Positions 36,569 through 48,545 of a DNA stretch of 64,000 bases are shown here, piece after piece; position 1 is the first letter of the stretch, and the number at the start of each line of letters is the position of its first letter. The notes beneath the pieces were generated by a model that saw only the letters and a program-made list of their open reading frames with translations, was not told the origin of the DNA and did not search any database. A program made the position numbers and the translations under genes. Origin of the DNA: Labia minor (lineage: Eukaryota; Arthropoda; Insecta; Dermaptera; Spongiphoridae); the NCBI GenBank assembly GCA_963082975.1, contig OY720344.1:70584546-70648545 (forward strand), in the 5' to 3' direction.

Positions 36569-38218
36569 TACACTTGCGTGCAGCTAAATCGACTCAACCC
36601 AAAAGCGCGCAAACAAAATCTTATTTTTTTGAAATGGCTAAGCCAATATTTATAAAATGTATATATTTTTAAAGCTTATTTATTTAGCTTTACGTTGATA
36701 TCAACATCAAGCAAATTTGTTGATTACTTTTTAAATTATTTGATCTGAATGACAATGAAAGTGAAAAACGATGTTAAGGAAAGGAAAAGTAGGAATGTTA
36801 AAAATTTAAATAAAACAATAATTTTAATCATAATAAAGAAAATTTATTTTCTTAATAATTGGTGTTCCCCCCTTTAGCTTTAATGACAGCCCTCATGCGA
36901 TCCCGCATCGACCTTATAAGATTTTTTATAAAATCTTGGGGGATGTTCTCCCATTCTTCTAACACAGCTCTTTGGAGCTCAACAATGGTCGAAGGTGCGG
37001 GATTTCTTGATCGTACCCTTTGTTTGAGGTGGTCCCACATATGCTCTATTGGATTCATGTCCGGGCTGAGCGCTGGCCACTCCATGGTCTCGATACCAAC
37101 TTCAGTCAAGTATTGCCGAGTGGCCACCGCAGTGTGGCTCCTGGCATTATCATGCATCCATAAAAAATTTTCGCCAATGAATCCGGCGTAGAGAACAACA
37201 TGATGCACGAGAATGTCCGCAATATATCGGTCAGATGTTAGACCCCCTCCACGTCCTCCGCCAGGCACAAAAACAATGTCTGTTTTTCCGTCCAAGGAAA
37301 TGCCACCCCAAATCATGCAAGAACCACCACCATAAGTGACTGTTTCAGAGAAACAGCATTGGGAAAATCGCTCACCCGGACGCCTGTACACTCGACTTCT
37401 CCTATCACTACCATAAAGGCACACTCTACACTCATCAGTGAATAGAACTGCCCTCCATTGGTCGATACTCCAATTGAGATGCTCTCGAGCAAATTGAAGT
37501 CGAGTTACACGGTGGGTTGTGGTTAATTTCGGGCCAGTGGCAGGTCTTTTGCAAGTGAGGTTGGCTTCCTTCAAGCGTATTCTCACTGTCCACTGACTGT
37601 CAGTCATACCTCGAACTTCTCTCAGCTGCTGCTGAAGACTTACGGCAGTGAGATGGCGATTTCGGAGAGACGTCGTAACGATAAAACAGTCATCTCTCGC
37701 AGACGTTGACCGACGGCAGCGGGTATTTGGTCTCCGAGTAAAGCCACCAGTTTGCTGAAACCTCCTGTGGATCCTTGAAACAGCAGACTGACAGTTCAAC
37801 AGACGAGCGACTTCTCTTTGGCAATGACCCTGTTTTATCAAAACAACAACTTGGGAGGCAACCTCTGGATTTGTATTCATGATTTTCTGATAAAAATGGT
37901 TGTCAATTTGTGTAAATTTAATCCAAAAAACATATGAAATGCGATTAATAAGAATAATTGGTTGTATGGAATTTTATAAGACAATTGAAAATAAGCATTA
38001 GCGGCAGCTAGGAACAACATTTTTTCCAGTTCAGTCATTCAGATCAAATAATTTAAAAAGTAATCAACCAATTTACTTGATATTGATATCAATGTAAAGC
38101 TAAATAAACAAGCTTGAAAAATATATACATTTTATAAATATCGGCTTAGCCATTTCAAAAAAATAAGACTTTCTATTCGCGCTTTTGGGTTGAGTCGATT
38201 TAGCTGCACGCAAGTGTA
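36569..38218 (-). mobile_element. Tc1-type transposon with long inverted repeats and intact transposase, 1650 bp
   Basis: The left end TACACTTGCGTGCAGCTAAA, TCGACTCAACCCAAAAGCGC is repeated inverted at the right end, with the similarity continuing for ~190 bp (36569-36750 against 38030-38218). Most differences are single substitutions plus a small indel. TA flanks both ends (36567-36568 and 38219-38220). It encloses one uninterrupted transposase gene on the minus strand. Long inverted repeats plus an open frame imply recent activity relative to the other elements here. Confidence 0.92.
36852..37880 (-). CDS. Tc1-family DD34E transposase, 342 residues, intact
   Basis: Full-length for the family (about 340 residues), with no stop or frameshift. 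The N-terminal part (residues ~1-120) contains two helix-turn-helix regions (VASQVVVLIKQGHCQREVAR and TAVSLQQQLREVRG) and between them RRFQQTGGFTRRPNTRCRR. The catalytic triad is visible: Asp in WRAVLFTDECRVCLYG, Asp in LWMHDNARSHTA and Glu in SPDMNPIEHMWDHLKQR, with exactly 34 residues between the second Asp and the Glu. A Gly-rich run GGGRGGG occurs in the middle, as in Tc1 proteins. The enzyme would cut and paste the element at TA sites. The start ATG 37880 gives MNTNPEVASQ. The plus-strand ORF at 36859-37191 is its shadow. Confidence 0.93.
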   Translation of the reverse strand: MNTNPEVASQVVVLIKQGHCQREVARLLNCQSAVSRIHRRFQQTGGFTRRPNTRCRRSTSARDDCFIVTTSLRNRHLTAVSLQQQLREVRGMTDSQWTVRIRLKEANLTCKRPATGPKLTTTHRVTRLQFAREHLNWSIDQWRAVLFTDECRVCLYGSDRRSRVYRRPGERFSQCCFSETVTYGGGSCMIWGGISLDGKTDIVFVPGGGRGGGLTSDRYIADILVHHVVLYAGFIGENFLWMHDNARSHTAVATRQYLTEVGIETMEWPALSPDMNPIEHMWDHLKQRVRSRNPAPSTIVELQRAVLEEWENIPQDFIKNLIRSMRDRMRAVIKAKGGNTNY

Positions 38219-39979
38219 TATAAATATATATATTTATTATAATATTCAAAACATTTTAAATGTTTTATAATAAATATTCATAAAAATGAATTTATTATTT
38301 AATAAATATATTACTTATCATGTTAAAAAAATTTCTGTCCGTTTTTTTTTATTTTATTTTGAAACTACACATTTTGTAAATGATATTCAACAACTGTTTC
38401 ATATCTAGCATCCCGAATACTCTAATCAAAGAATGATTTATCATTAGGTTTGGTGTAATTCGTTAAATGAAAATTCATTTCTAGAATGTTACATATACTT
38501 TAAAATCGTTTGTAAAATTGCCAAAAGAACGAATGGAATTCCCAATAAAAACATGTAAGACAACGTAATAACTCGCTCAAAGTAGAAACGTATACTATAT
38601 AATACACTAAAAAGAAAGAATGTAGAATAGATATTTTTTTTTAATACAATATAAATAAAATATTGAATTTTAAATCTACTAATTTCAATTTTTGTTTACA
38701 ATCCTAAAATCTAAAATTAATATAAATAGGCACCTACATATTTTTATTATTAAAATTGTCATAGGAATTTATTCTAAAAACTATTTAAATATATACATAT
38801 AATAAGATTATTGATTTCAAACTTAATAATAACTGTGATTCAATATTATTTTAATATTAACTGTTAGAAATATAACAATATTAAATTCTATTTTATTTAA
38901 CTTCAAGGTAAAACTATGATCAACTTATAACAATAGCTTCTCTTCTTTGAACTAAAATGTCAAATGTGAAATTAAATTGATCGAATTGTGTTATAATTAG
39001 ACATTCAAATATTTTAATTCAATATGAGGTGAGTTATAACGGTATTATGATTATCATACGATGAAATTATCTCAAATTCTAAGATTAATTTTGCATATAA
39101 GAAAATTATTATATTAAAGATAACAATATAAAACGATGTAATAGATTAAATTAAAATAAACTATATATAAATTTACTAATTCTACTCCTAGTTTATTTAA
39201 TGAAATTATATATTATAAAATTGGTCAAAATAGAAATAGAAATAGAATAGAATTAGTGTTGTAAAAAGTTATAAATAAAATTTTCATAATATTTTGAAAA
39301 ATATTTAGTTGAATTATATCATATTTGTTATATATTATAAAATTTATGGGAATATTCGTTGATTTTTTTCTACGCTAGTCTCTTAATCAAATTTTTACTT
39401 GAAAGGTTTTGAAAACACTTATGAAACCCAAATTATGAAAGATGTTCATGAATGTTTTTTAACCAAAGCAAAATTTAAATTTTCATCGCTTTATATATTT
39501 TTTTAATGAAAATTATATACTAATTTGAAATATTATTAGAAACTTTTAAATATATAATAGAATATATTTAAAATTTGCTTAATATTATTTTTCATAATAA
39601 CATATTTCTTATCAAAATTAGAGATAATGTTGCCTATATTTCAGGATTAAATATATTCAAAATAAAATAAAAAATAATAAATAAATAAAAATAAAATAAA
39701 TTCAAAATTAAAGGATTAAATTAAATTCTTACATAATTTTTGACTTTTTGATACATACTCATACATACATTTAAAGATTCTCCTTTATATTTAAATTTTA
39801 ATTCAAAATTTATACCTTCAAATACACAGATTATTTATTAAAATCCAATTTAAATTTTATTAATCACAACAGAGAATTTAATATTATTATTATTATTATT
39901 TGAAAGTGACAAATTAGCATTACTGCTTAAATTGATAATAAACCCCTTGAATAATTCTAATTTATGTTTTTTCCATATT

Positions 39980-40178
39980 TTAGAGATAAAAAATGAAGAT
40001 AGAATTTCATTTGCTAATTATTTCCGAACAATTCTATTCTGTTTTCTTTTTACTTTCCCGCATACTTTGTATAAGGGAAGAATCGTCAAAAATTTCGACT
40101 TCGAGATTTCGATAGATCTTGACGTTTTAGACCTCCCTGAGTCGGAAAATACCATTTTTCGAATTATATCTGTGTGTG

Positions 40179-40209
<31 letters not shown>

Positions 40210-40500
40210 TGTCTGTAAGCAAATTTACTCAAAAACTAATCAAGCTAGGACTTCGAAATTTGGTACACCGATATTATTCACAGTTTGTAGATTTCTATCA
40301 AAATTTCGTCAAAATCGGTTAACGGGAAGCGGTACTTTACCTACACTGGTTACGTTTACCTTTCAAGTAAAGTACCAGTTTGCTTCGAGATATTTGCTTC
40401 ATATTTTGTATATAGATTTAAAAATATAAAAAAAATTGAGATACCAAATTTCATCATGATCTGACTACCGGAAGTGACATTTTACCTATACAAGTAGCGT
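39980..40500 (+). repeat. Microsatellite-bearing dispersed repeat with (TGTA)n
   Basis: The (TGTA)n tract at about 40173-40208 is followed by TTACTCAAAAACTAATCAAG, CTTCGAAATTTGGTACACCG and AATCGGTTAACGGGAAGC, homologous to 16130-16460 in inverse orientation. The 165-codon ORF that crosses it (39932-40429) is repeat-derived; its CMYVCMYVCMYVC run is the translated microsatellite. Confidence 0.6.
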
Positions 40501-40509
40501 TTCTTTTTT

Positions 40510-41030
40510 ACCGACCGACGATAGTAAGGGAGGTATTGTTTTCACACCAAATTTCACCTATGGATATTTTTAGGTACATATCTCCACGAATCATGCATTT
40601 TCTTAACAGAAAAAAGTATTTTTAGCATGATGTTTGTCCGTCCGTCCGTCCGTATAGATGTGTACAGCCTGAACGGCTCAACGGATTTTGATGAAATTTG
40701 GTATATTTACTTAATACATCAGTAGGATGAATTGATCAACTTTTGGTGCAAATCGGAAACCGGAAGTGCTAGTATTGCCGATCGAAGAGAGGAAGTGAAG
40801 GGTTATTTTCATATCAAATTTCACGTGAGGACATATCTCCACGTGTTATGCACTTTGTATTGGTTTTATCCTCGAGAAAATCATCTTCATTAGTTTTTTC
40901 TTAATTTAAAATTATATGACGTCACCCCGCACTTCATGACGTCACAGCCAGCCCTTATATATTATAAATAAAATAAAATTAAAAATATTTATATTATATC
41001 CATATCTGTTTTTTTTTACATTTAAAATAT
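40510..41030 (+). repeat. Helentron-like interspersed element, copy 1, 3' truncated
   Basis: Starts ACCGACCGACGATAGTAAGG after a T run. It contains (CCGT)n at ~40629-40652, the core CTCAACGGATTTTGATGAAA, TTTGGTATATTTACTTAATA, then AAACCGGAAGTGCTAGTATT and the paired TGACGTCA sites at 40918 and 40938. It ends without the 3' inverted repeat and hairpin. About 85-90% like copies 3 and 4 by eye. Confidence 0.75.
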
Positions 41031-41689
41031 CAGTTAACCGGAAGTAGCACTTTATTCTATATATATATATATATATAAATGTTACCAAATATCAAATTTG
41101 ATACCAATAAACTAATACGAACTGGCTCTTTATCAATACCAAGTTTACACATTCTAAATATTCATTCACAACTCTTTATACCTATTTATATGCGGGAAAG
41201 TCTAGGGGAGGACACTCCCGCTTATTTTATTAATGAAGAGAGAATTTTTTTTGATTTTTTATTAATATTTCTTAATGACATTCAACAAGCTAGATTAGTA
41301 AAAAATTAAGATTATAAATCAATAAATAAAAAATAAAAGAAATGAATATTTCAAAGTTACGATCTCATTAGCAAATTCCTTTTATAGGTTACTCAGTGTA
41401 CATACTTTAATCGAATTAACTTTTAACACATGTTTCTATCTTAATATTTGTAGTTAAGTGTAGGTAGATATATTTATAACCTCAGTCTGTGATTTTTTTT
41501 ACATACATTTATTGCTAATAAATTATCATTTACCTCCCACTTTTTCTGTGAATTTAAATTTGATTTTTGTTTAAACGGTTCTAATACATTATTCATTAAA
41601 TTGAAATAGAACAACTAATTTGAATTAAATAAATAAATTTGTGTGTTTTTTTTTTGTTCATCTAATAAATTAGTTTCAATACCATAAAG

Positions 41690-41801
41690 CAGTGGTTCTC
41701 AAACTGTGGTACATGTATCACTGGTGGTAACTTAATCATTTTTGTGTTACTTCAACTTTTTGTTGGAAGTTTCTGTAGTAATATAATTTTGAAGACCGCT
41801 G
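41690..41801. mobile_element. hAT-type MITE, 112 bp
   Basis: Ends CAGTGGTTCTCAAACTGTGG and (reverse complement) CAGCGGTCTTCAAAATT, flanked by CCATAAAG (41682-41689) and CCTTAAAT (41802-41809), which match at 6 of 8 positions. Very short and non-coding. Confidence 0.7.
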
Positions 41802-42043
41802 CCTTAAATAATAATATTATAATTATAATATTTATCTATAAAATTTTATAAATTTATTATTTATGTAACTTTTTAATTCCAAAAAGGAAGTTTTGTAGAC
41901 TAAGAATTTTATAAAATTTCTTGTCTTAATTCGGTAAGAGATCTTTATTCTTTATACTACTCTTGCTGGATTACTCTTGAAGAATTTGCTTTATTATCAA
42001 GGGAAATAAATAAGTTCATAGAAAGTATTTCAACCGATTAGAT

Positions 42044-42508
42044 CAGAGGTTCTTAAACTGTGGTCCGCGGACCCCTGGGGGTCCGCGAAGCCTTTACTGG
42101 GGGTCCGCAAAGCCATCGTACAGGTGCACGAGAAAATGATGAGTCAGTTAAAACTTTAATTAATATAAAAGAAGCGATGGCATGGCTTTGTGAGGAAACA
42201 GAGATCAAATACCCAAATTCAACGAAATGTGCAAGAAAACTATTGCTACCGTTTCCATCTTCATATTTAGCTGAATTTTCTTTCTTCAATATTATAATTT
42301 CTAATAAAATGTGTTCTACTATATGCAAAAAAATCGTTATTCACCAATCACTGTTAGAAATATCCATCATATATCCTTGTTCTTATGAGATCGTAAGCCA
42401 GAAATTAACTAATAAAATGACGTAAAGTACCTAAAGTTGGGATGGGGTCCGTCAAAAAATTTTTTTTCAAGTGGGGGTCCGCGGAGTACATAAGTTTAAG
42501 AACCTCTG
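42044..42508 (+). mobile_element. hAT element, internally deleted, with perfect 8 bp target duplication
   Basis: Ends CAGAGGTTCTTAAACTGTGG and (reverse complement) CAGAGGTTCTTAAACTTATG, each followed inward by GGTCCGCGGA-type GC-rich blocks. Both flanks are GATTAGAT (42036-42043 and 42509-42516), an exact 8 bp duplication. The interior (42060-42425) encodes a remnant with SVKTLINIKEAMAWLCEETE and KLLLPFPSSYLAEFSFFNII, resembling the C-terminal dimerisation region of hAT transposases. The rest of the transposase is missing. Youngest-looking hAT copy in the window. Confidence 0.85.
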
Positions 42509-42998
42509 GATTAGATGATTCTGTTATATTTTTTTTACGTTTTAAGGTCTTCAGTATCCTACAATTTTCCGATAATATACGTCTTTGTGAATCAAATCTA
42601 ACATCTGAAAATATTATATTATTTATGTTCAAATTTTGAAGGTAGGTTATAAATTCTATAACAAAATCGGAACCATTGCCAACTTTTATCCGAATAAACA
42701 TTTAAAAATAAAGACTCTTCTTTAAAATACATGATTCTAAAATTAAATTTTTTTTTATTAAAGCAATTATTTAAAACTATACCCTAATAATAATTAATAT
42801 TAAAATTAAAAATACTTAAAATGGAAATAAGTATTTTTTTGTTAATAAATATATTAAAATATTTTTTATAATATTATTTAAAAAATATTATTAACGATAT
42901 AAATGTGTTTGGAAGTTTGTGTGTGTACTACACATATCATTTTATTTTAAAGGTGTTGAAAATAATGGAATTTTTGACGAATTATTTATTTTGAATAT

Positions 42999-43039
<41 letters not shown>

Positions 43040-46000
43040 GTAATTATTATAAAAGTATTATCTTTCCCTTTGAAATATAGTATGATAAGTTATTTTTTTA
43101 TTCTTTGGTCTGAAGGTGTCGCAAACTCATTTTCAACTTCTCTTTTTATGAATAAGAGTGAGTTTTATGTTAAAAAATAAAATTATTCACTTTTGATATA
43201 TTTTGACATTTCATTACACTCTTTATTTAAAAAGAAAGAAAAATATTGTGTTTTCCTAATATTTTATATCTCTCTCCCTCTTTCTTATATTTGAGTTATC
43301 GACCGTTGGGAGTTATTTTAACCTATTCGGTTCAGTTACCACTGTGTAAAGGAATATTTGATGCTTTTGAGAATTAATTATGCTGGTTGCATAACCATCT
43401 AGGTGAAAATCTCTTAAAAAAAAAATTAATATTAAAAATAAAAATCTTAAATTTTTTTTTAACTTATTCATGTCTTGTTAATCTGAATTCTAAAAAAAAA
43501 ACCATAACCATTTCTTTAATTTTTGACGAGTATAATATATATATATAAATTTTTTAATTTACTAATTAATAATTTTTATTTTCTGTTAGGAATTTTATAT
43601 TTTCATGAGATAGTAAATATTTTATAATATCATACTTATTTTATTAAAAATGTTAATCTTTAAATTGAAAAGTAAAAAAAAATAATCTTAAAGATTGCAA
43701 TCCTATTAACTAAAAAAAATATGACTAGAAAGAGGATACTTGTAGAGGCAGCCTTCCGGTTAAACGGTACAAGCTTTTCATGAATATCTTTAAAATATTA
43801 ATTAGTTCTTGTTCATGTTTCCTACTCTCTTCTCAAAGATATAATTTTGATTTCATTTACCATATCTTCTTTGTGAACATTACACGGTCAACTGAAAACA
43901 AAAAATTTTCCTTTTGTCTTAAACTGTTTGTGAAATTACCCACCGGGAAATCCTTTATGTTCTCTATTTCATAAAGATACTGACATTTCTCATTTCATTG
44001 ATAAGATGATCTTTTAAATCATTTATATAACTAATCTACAATTTACTTGTGAAAATATTTTTTTCTCTTTTTAATTGCCTCTTAGAAAAATAAAAAATAT
44101 ATTTCTTCTTTCATAATCTAAATCAAGTGGGATACTCTTGTTCTCTTTGTGGTTTTTTCTTTTAATAAACAAAATATAAAATTAAATCATTATTTGATAA
44201 AACTTATAATGATATACAATATCTTTTGAAAAGTATCTTTTAATCCGTTTTTAATAAACTTAAATAGAAATTAAGTTAAGCAGTTTGTTATAAATTAAAG
44301 GTCTTCATTTGCAATTTTGATTTTTATCGATCGTAAATACTTTTCATTCTCCTCATTATTATCTCAATTTACATTCAAAAACTCAGATGACAAATGATCA
44401 AAATTCTTTGCATTTTTTTTTTTATTTATTAATCTAATTCTATTTATTTATTATATTTTTTATGTTATTTGATTACAATTTTTTTTTCATCCAAAGCTAA
44501 CTCATTTATTTGAGTCTTTCTCCAGACTTCTCACTTTAAACCGTGTATTATTATTATTATTATTAATGGTTTTATTTTGATTTTTTAAATTAATTTTAAT
44601 TAAATTAATTGAAATTCCATTTTGAAATTAATTTAGAGAAAATGAGTTAAAATTATTGAAAAGAGACAAATAATGATTAAATAATTAAATATATTAATAA
44701 TTAATTTAATTTATATCATTATATTAAAACTTAAAAAAAAATAATTATGATTTTAAAAACCCCCGTAACAGAATTTTCTTTTTATTTATTAATATAATCT
44801 TTTAAAATATAGATCTAATTTTAATTCCTCTTTTATAAAATTTACAATTATAGCATTAAATAATATAATATATATAAAACAAGATTAAGCAATTTTTTTT
44901 AAAACTATACTAAGATTATCTCTTTCTAATATATTTTAGAAAAAATATAAATATTCAAAATAATGAATTTCGACTAAGACTTTTAAGACAAAGATAATAT
45001 TACCTTAAATAATAATAATGATTATTATAATAAAAATGTATTATTTATTAATATTTGACCTTTTTTTTGTTCTCATTTACTATACAATTCAATTTAAATA
45101 TTTAATATTTATTAATTGTAAACTTAAATCAAACTAAATATTAAAACAAATATTAATTTATATCTTTCTCAAAATATTAAATATTTTATGTATAATCTTA
45201 TAATTTTTTTTAGCTAAATAAATTGAAAACTAACGTCGTAGAAAATATAATTTCATTTATACCGACTTTAATCTCATCTAAAATGACGATTATTTCAGTT
45301 TCATTTCATGAAACAATGTATGTCGACATAATTAAATGAAATGATCTAATCAACGACATATGGAATGTAATTATTTCAATTAACGTTAATCAAATATTAG
45401 GACTATGACTTTAGACAAATGGGAGACATAGTTTTAGCTAAAAGAATCAACATTGCAAACATCCAACACATAAATTTCACTTACCCCATTACTTCTAACA
45501 AAGATAAAACTAATACAAACAATTTAATTAATTTCAATCTTAAGAAAATATAATAATAGACTTTTCTTAAAATGAAAAATTGTTATTAAATTATATAATA
45601 TGATTTTTATATTTAAAAGTTATAGTCTGTTTTTTCGAAGTAAGTTCACTTAAATAATATTATTGTTATTAATTTTAAAAATTTATGAATTTTTTAAAAA
45701 ATTATTTTCATAGATTCAAAATTAATTTAATTTTAACGAAAATATGGTATAAAACATTAAGACTTAAGAAATATAATATTTTAAAAGTGTGTCGAATTTG
45801 ATTTGTGTAAATGAAATGCATTACTCTATTATAAAATTAAATTTATTAAATTTTCTTAATTTTAATCACAATATATTCAAGATCACTCAAATTGGGTTAT
45901 ATGCAGATATTTATAGATTTATTCCTATAACTATGTCATAATTAAATTTAAAGTAATAAACTCGTTTATATATAATCCCTTAGATGCATGAAATAAAATT

Positions 46001-46541
46001 ATGGTATCAATTTTGTAATGAATAATAAATTGAATTTTAACTAGAAAAATTAATATATATGCAACAAATTTTACATTTATCTAGCAACTAGAACATAATA
46101 TTTTAAATAAATATTCATATATTTGGTTATTAATAAAAAAATCAGAAAATTTTCAATGATAAAAGCTCTAGTTCATTTGGATTTTATTTGCTGAAAAAAT
46201 ATATATTTGATATTTAAAAAAATGAATGGTGGAATTGCATTTGGTAAATCAAATTTAAACTAGCGAGTTGGGCTTGGAAAAAGAAGATTAAAAGAAGAAT
46301 CTGGGAAGAAAGTCAAGTGTTTAAAGGGTACAAGAACATTCAAGGGCACTTCAATCAAGTTAAATGTGCAGAGAAAATCAAAAAGAATTGCGTTTAACTC
46401 ATTTATCTATATATATAATAGTTGAATATATATTTAAAATATGTGTATGAATTAATTGATATATAAATTCATATCTTAAAAAATAAAAATTTTTAAATTA
46501 ACCATTAAATATATATTTGATTATTAAAGCCGCTGTCTCCT

Positions 46542-46618
46542 TTAACATGTGCCACCGGTGGCTTATGCCGCCACATAAAATAAATAGACAAATTATGGAG
46601 CCGGCGGGAACGTGTTAA
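46542..46618 (-). mobile_element. piggyBac-like MITE, copy 2, TTAA-flanked, 77 bp
   Basis: TTAA at 46542-46545 and 46615-46618. Ends TTAACATGTGCCACCGG and (reverse complement) TTAACACGTTCCCGCCGGC are imperfect inverted repeats. The core is inverse to 27275-27363, from which it differs mainly by ~12 bp near one end. Confidence 0.7.
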
Positions 46619-48099
46619 ATAAAAGAAGTTCAATTAAAATAATCATATCTTTTCTTATTATTTTTTGAAATTAACCTTTCAATTATTGAAATGTTTGTCT
46701 TCAAAATTCATATAATTTTTGTAAATTAAATTTAAATTCCATTCTGGTTAAAACTCTTATTAATTATTTTTAAAACTGAATTAAAATTATAATTTAAATA
46801 ATGAGAAAAACAAGAAAAAAAATTATCATTATGGACAATTAGTAAATATTTCTATCAATCTTAATTATCTGAATATTTATTAATGATAGTAACTTTACAG
46901 TAAATTAATAATTATTTTTATAAATAAATCTTATTTACAATCTCTATTATTTGCTTATATGTCTTTTTGAAATTTTCAACATTTCAACTCCTTAATGATA
47001 ATTTTTTTAAAAATCAAATGAAACGTCGACCCATTTTTTTTTTTAACAAACTGTCAACAGACATTTTATCCTGATGGAATCATTGATTTTTTTTATAATT
47101 TAGACTCGGGAATCTTGCAACTATGCTTTATTTATTTCACCCTTTAATAATTCACTCACAAAATAAAAAAGATGGAATCCAATCAGAAACAAGGATTATT
47201 TCTCCCTCTCGATTCAGATTTTTATTCTCGACAATGCAATCTAGACTAACTTTACTTAATCGAATGGAAGGGAATGAAAATCGATGATTTCTTTGTTGGA
47301 TTTATTTTTCAGATAAAATTTAACACCTTTCCCCTTCACTAGCTTCAATAGAAAATACGAATTATAAACAGCATTTTTCAAAGATCTAAATAATTCTATA
47401 ATTAGTTTACATTTTATTTTTATTTTATTACTATGAAATTTTTTTATAAACCAACTAATTTGAAAATATTAGAAAATAATGTCAAATGAATGAATAACGT
47501 GATGAAATTAACAGATTTAATTTATTTATAAATCATTGGATTAAAAAATTTTATTTGGGGTCGCGTTGATAAACATAGAAAATTTGTTTTTTAATGAAAT
47601 TACTGTATTTAATAGAATATCTATATTGATTGTTTGGAACGATGTTTTTTCAAACATCTTTAATATAAAATAATATGTATAGTATATGTGAAAATGAGTT
47701 ATTTACTTTAAATTATAAATTCAATAAAAATTTCCAGTTTAAATTAATAATTTAGAAAATTGTTAAAATTTGAACTGTTGTTTAATTGAATCAAAATTTG
47801 AATTGATAGATTTTTCTTTTGAGTTAATAAGCTAAAAATGAACTTCCGGCATTTTTAATTTTTTATCTATTAAAATTATTTCTATAAAATAGTAATTTAA
47901 AATTTCTCCTGTTTCAAAATAGTTTTTTTTTCTAAAGATGAATTCTATATTCTTAAAATCCACACACTAATCTCATTTATTTAACTTGGAAAATTAATTT
48001 AATCCAATCTGAAAGGTAGGATGATAAAGGTTAAAAGGGTTTGTTCAATATCTCTATGAAAAAATACAACAACAAAAGTCAAAATAAAAAAACAAAACA

Positions 48100-48545
48100 G
48101 TTTCGATCGAATGTTGATTTCAATTTCACTCTATGTTTCCCTTGAAATCAATAAATTCAGCGGAGATGAGAAAAGGGTTGTTTTTTTCATTCTGGCAGAT
48201 GGCAAGGGATGTAATCGTGATTGTGGAAAGGTGACAGTAACAGTCTAGACTCTTGACGACTAGCCCTGATGAAAGTTCTTCCAATCGATCCATCTACCCC
48301 CTTTTGGGCACCCGATCTTTCTTTCTAGTCGTCATTAGCTACCTCCTTTGTAAAAGAGCGCCCCAATACTACAGGAGTACACAATTCATCATCATCTAGA
48401 CACGTGGAAATACTAGGGGGGGGATAATGTTTGCTTTCGGGTGTATCAGGGAGTAGTCACGAAATCGATAAACAGCACTAACCGAGGCTTTCTGCAATCA
48501 AGAATTGCTTGTACAATCATTTCTCTAATTGTACCTTTTGCTCCT
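48100..48545. other. GC-elevated non-coding island
   Basis: A ~450 bp patch of near-balanced composition with no ORF of note and no repeat ends. It contains ACACGTGGAAAT at ~48400, a run of G at 48416-48422 and several dyad-like pieces. It could be a promoter, enhancer or untranslated exon, or a decayed element. No evidence decides. Confidence 0.3.

Noticed and set aside
36859-37191. 110-codon plus-strand ORF
   Set aside because: Antisense shadow of the intact Tc1 transposase on the minus strand.
39932-40429. 165-codon ORF on the plus strand
   Set aside because: It runs through a (TGTA)n microsatellite (CMYVCMYVCMYVC) and the dispersed-repeat core; the reading is produced by the repeat, and no protein family is recognisable.
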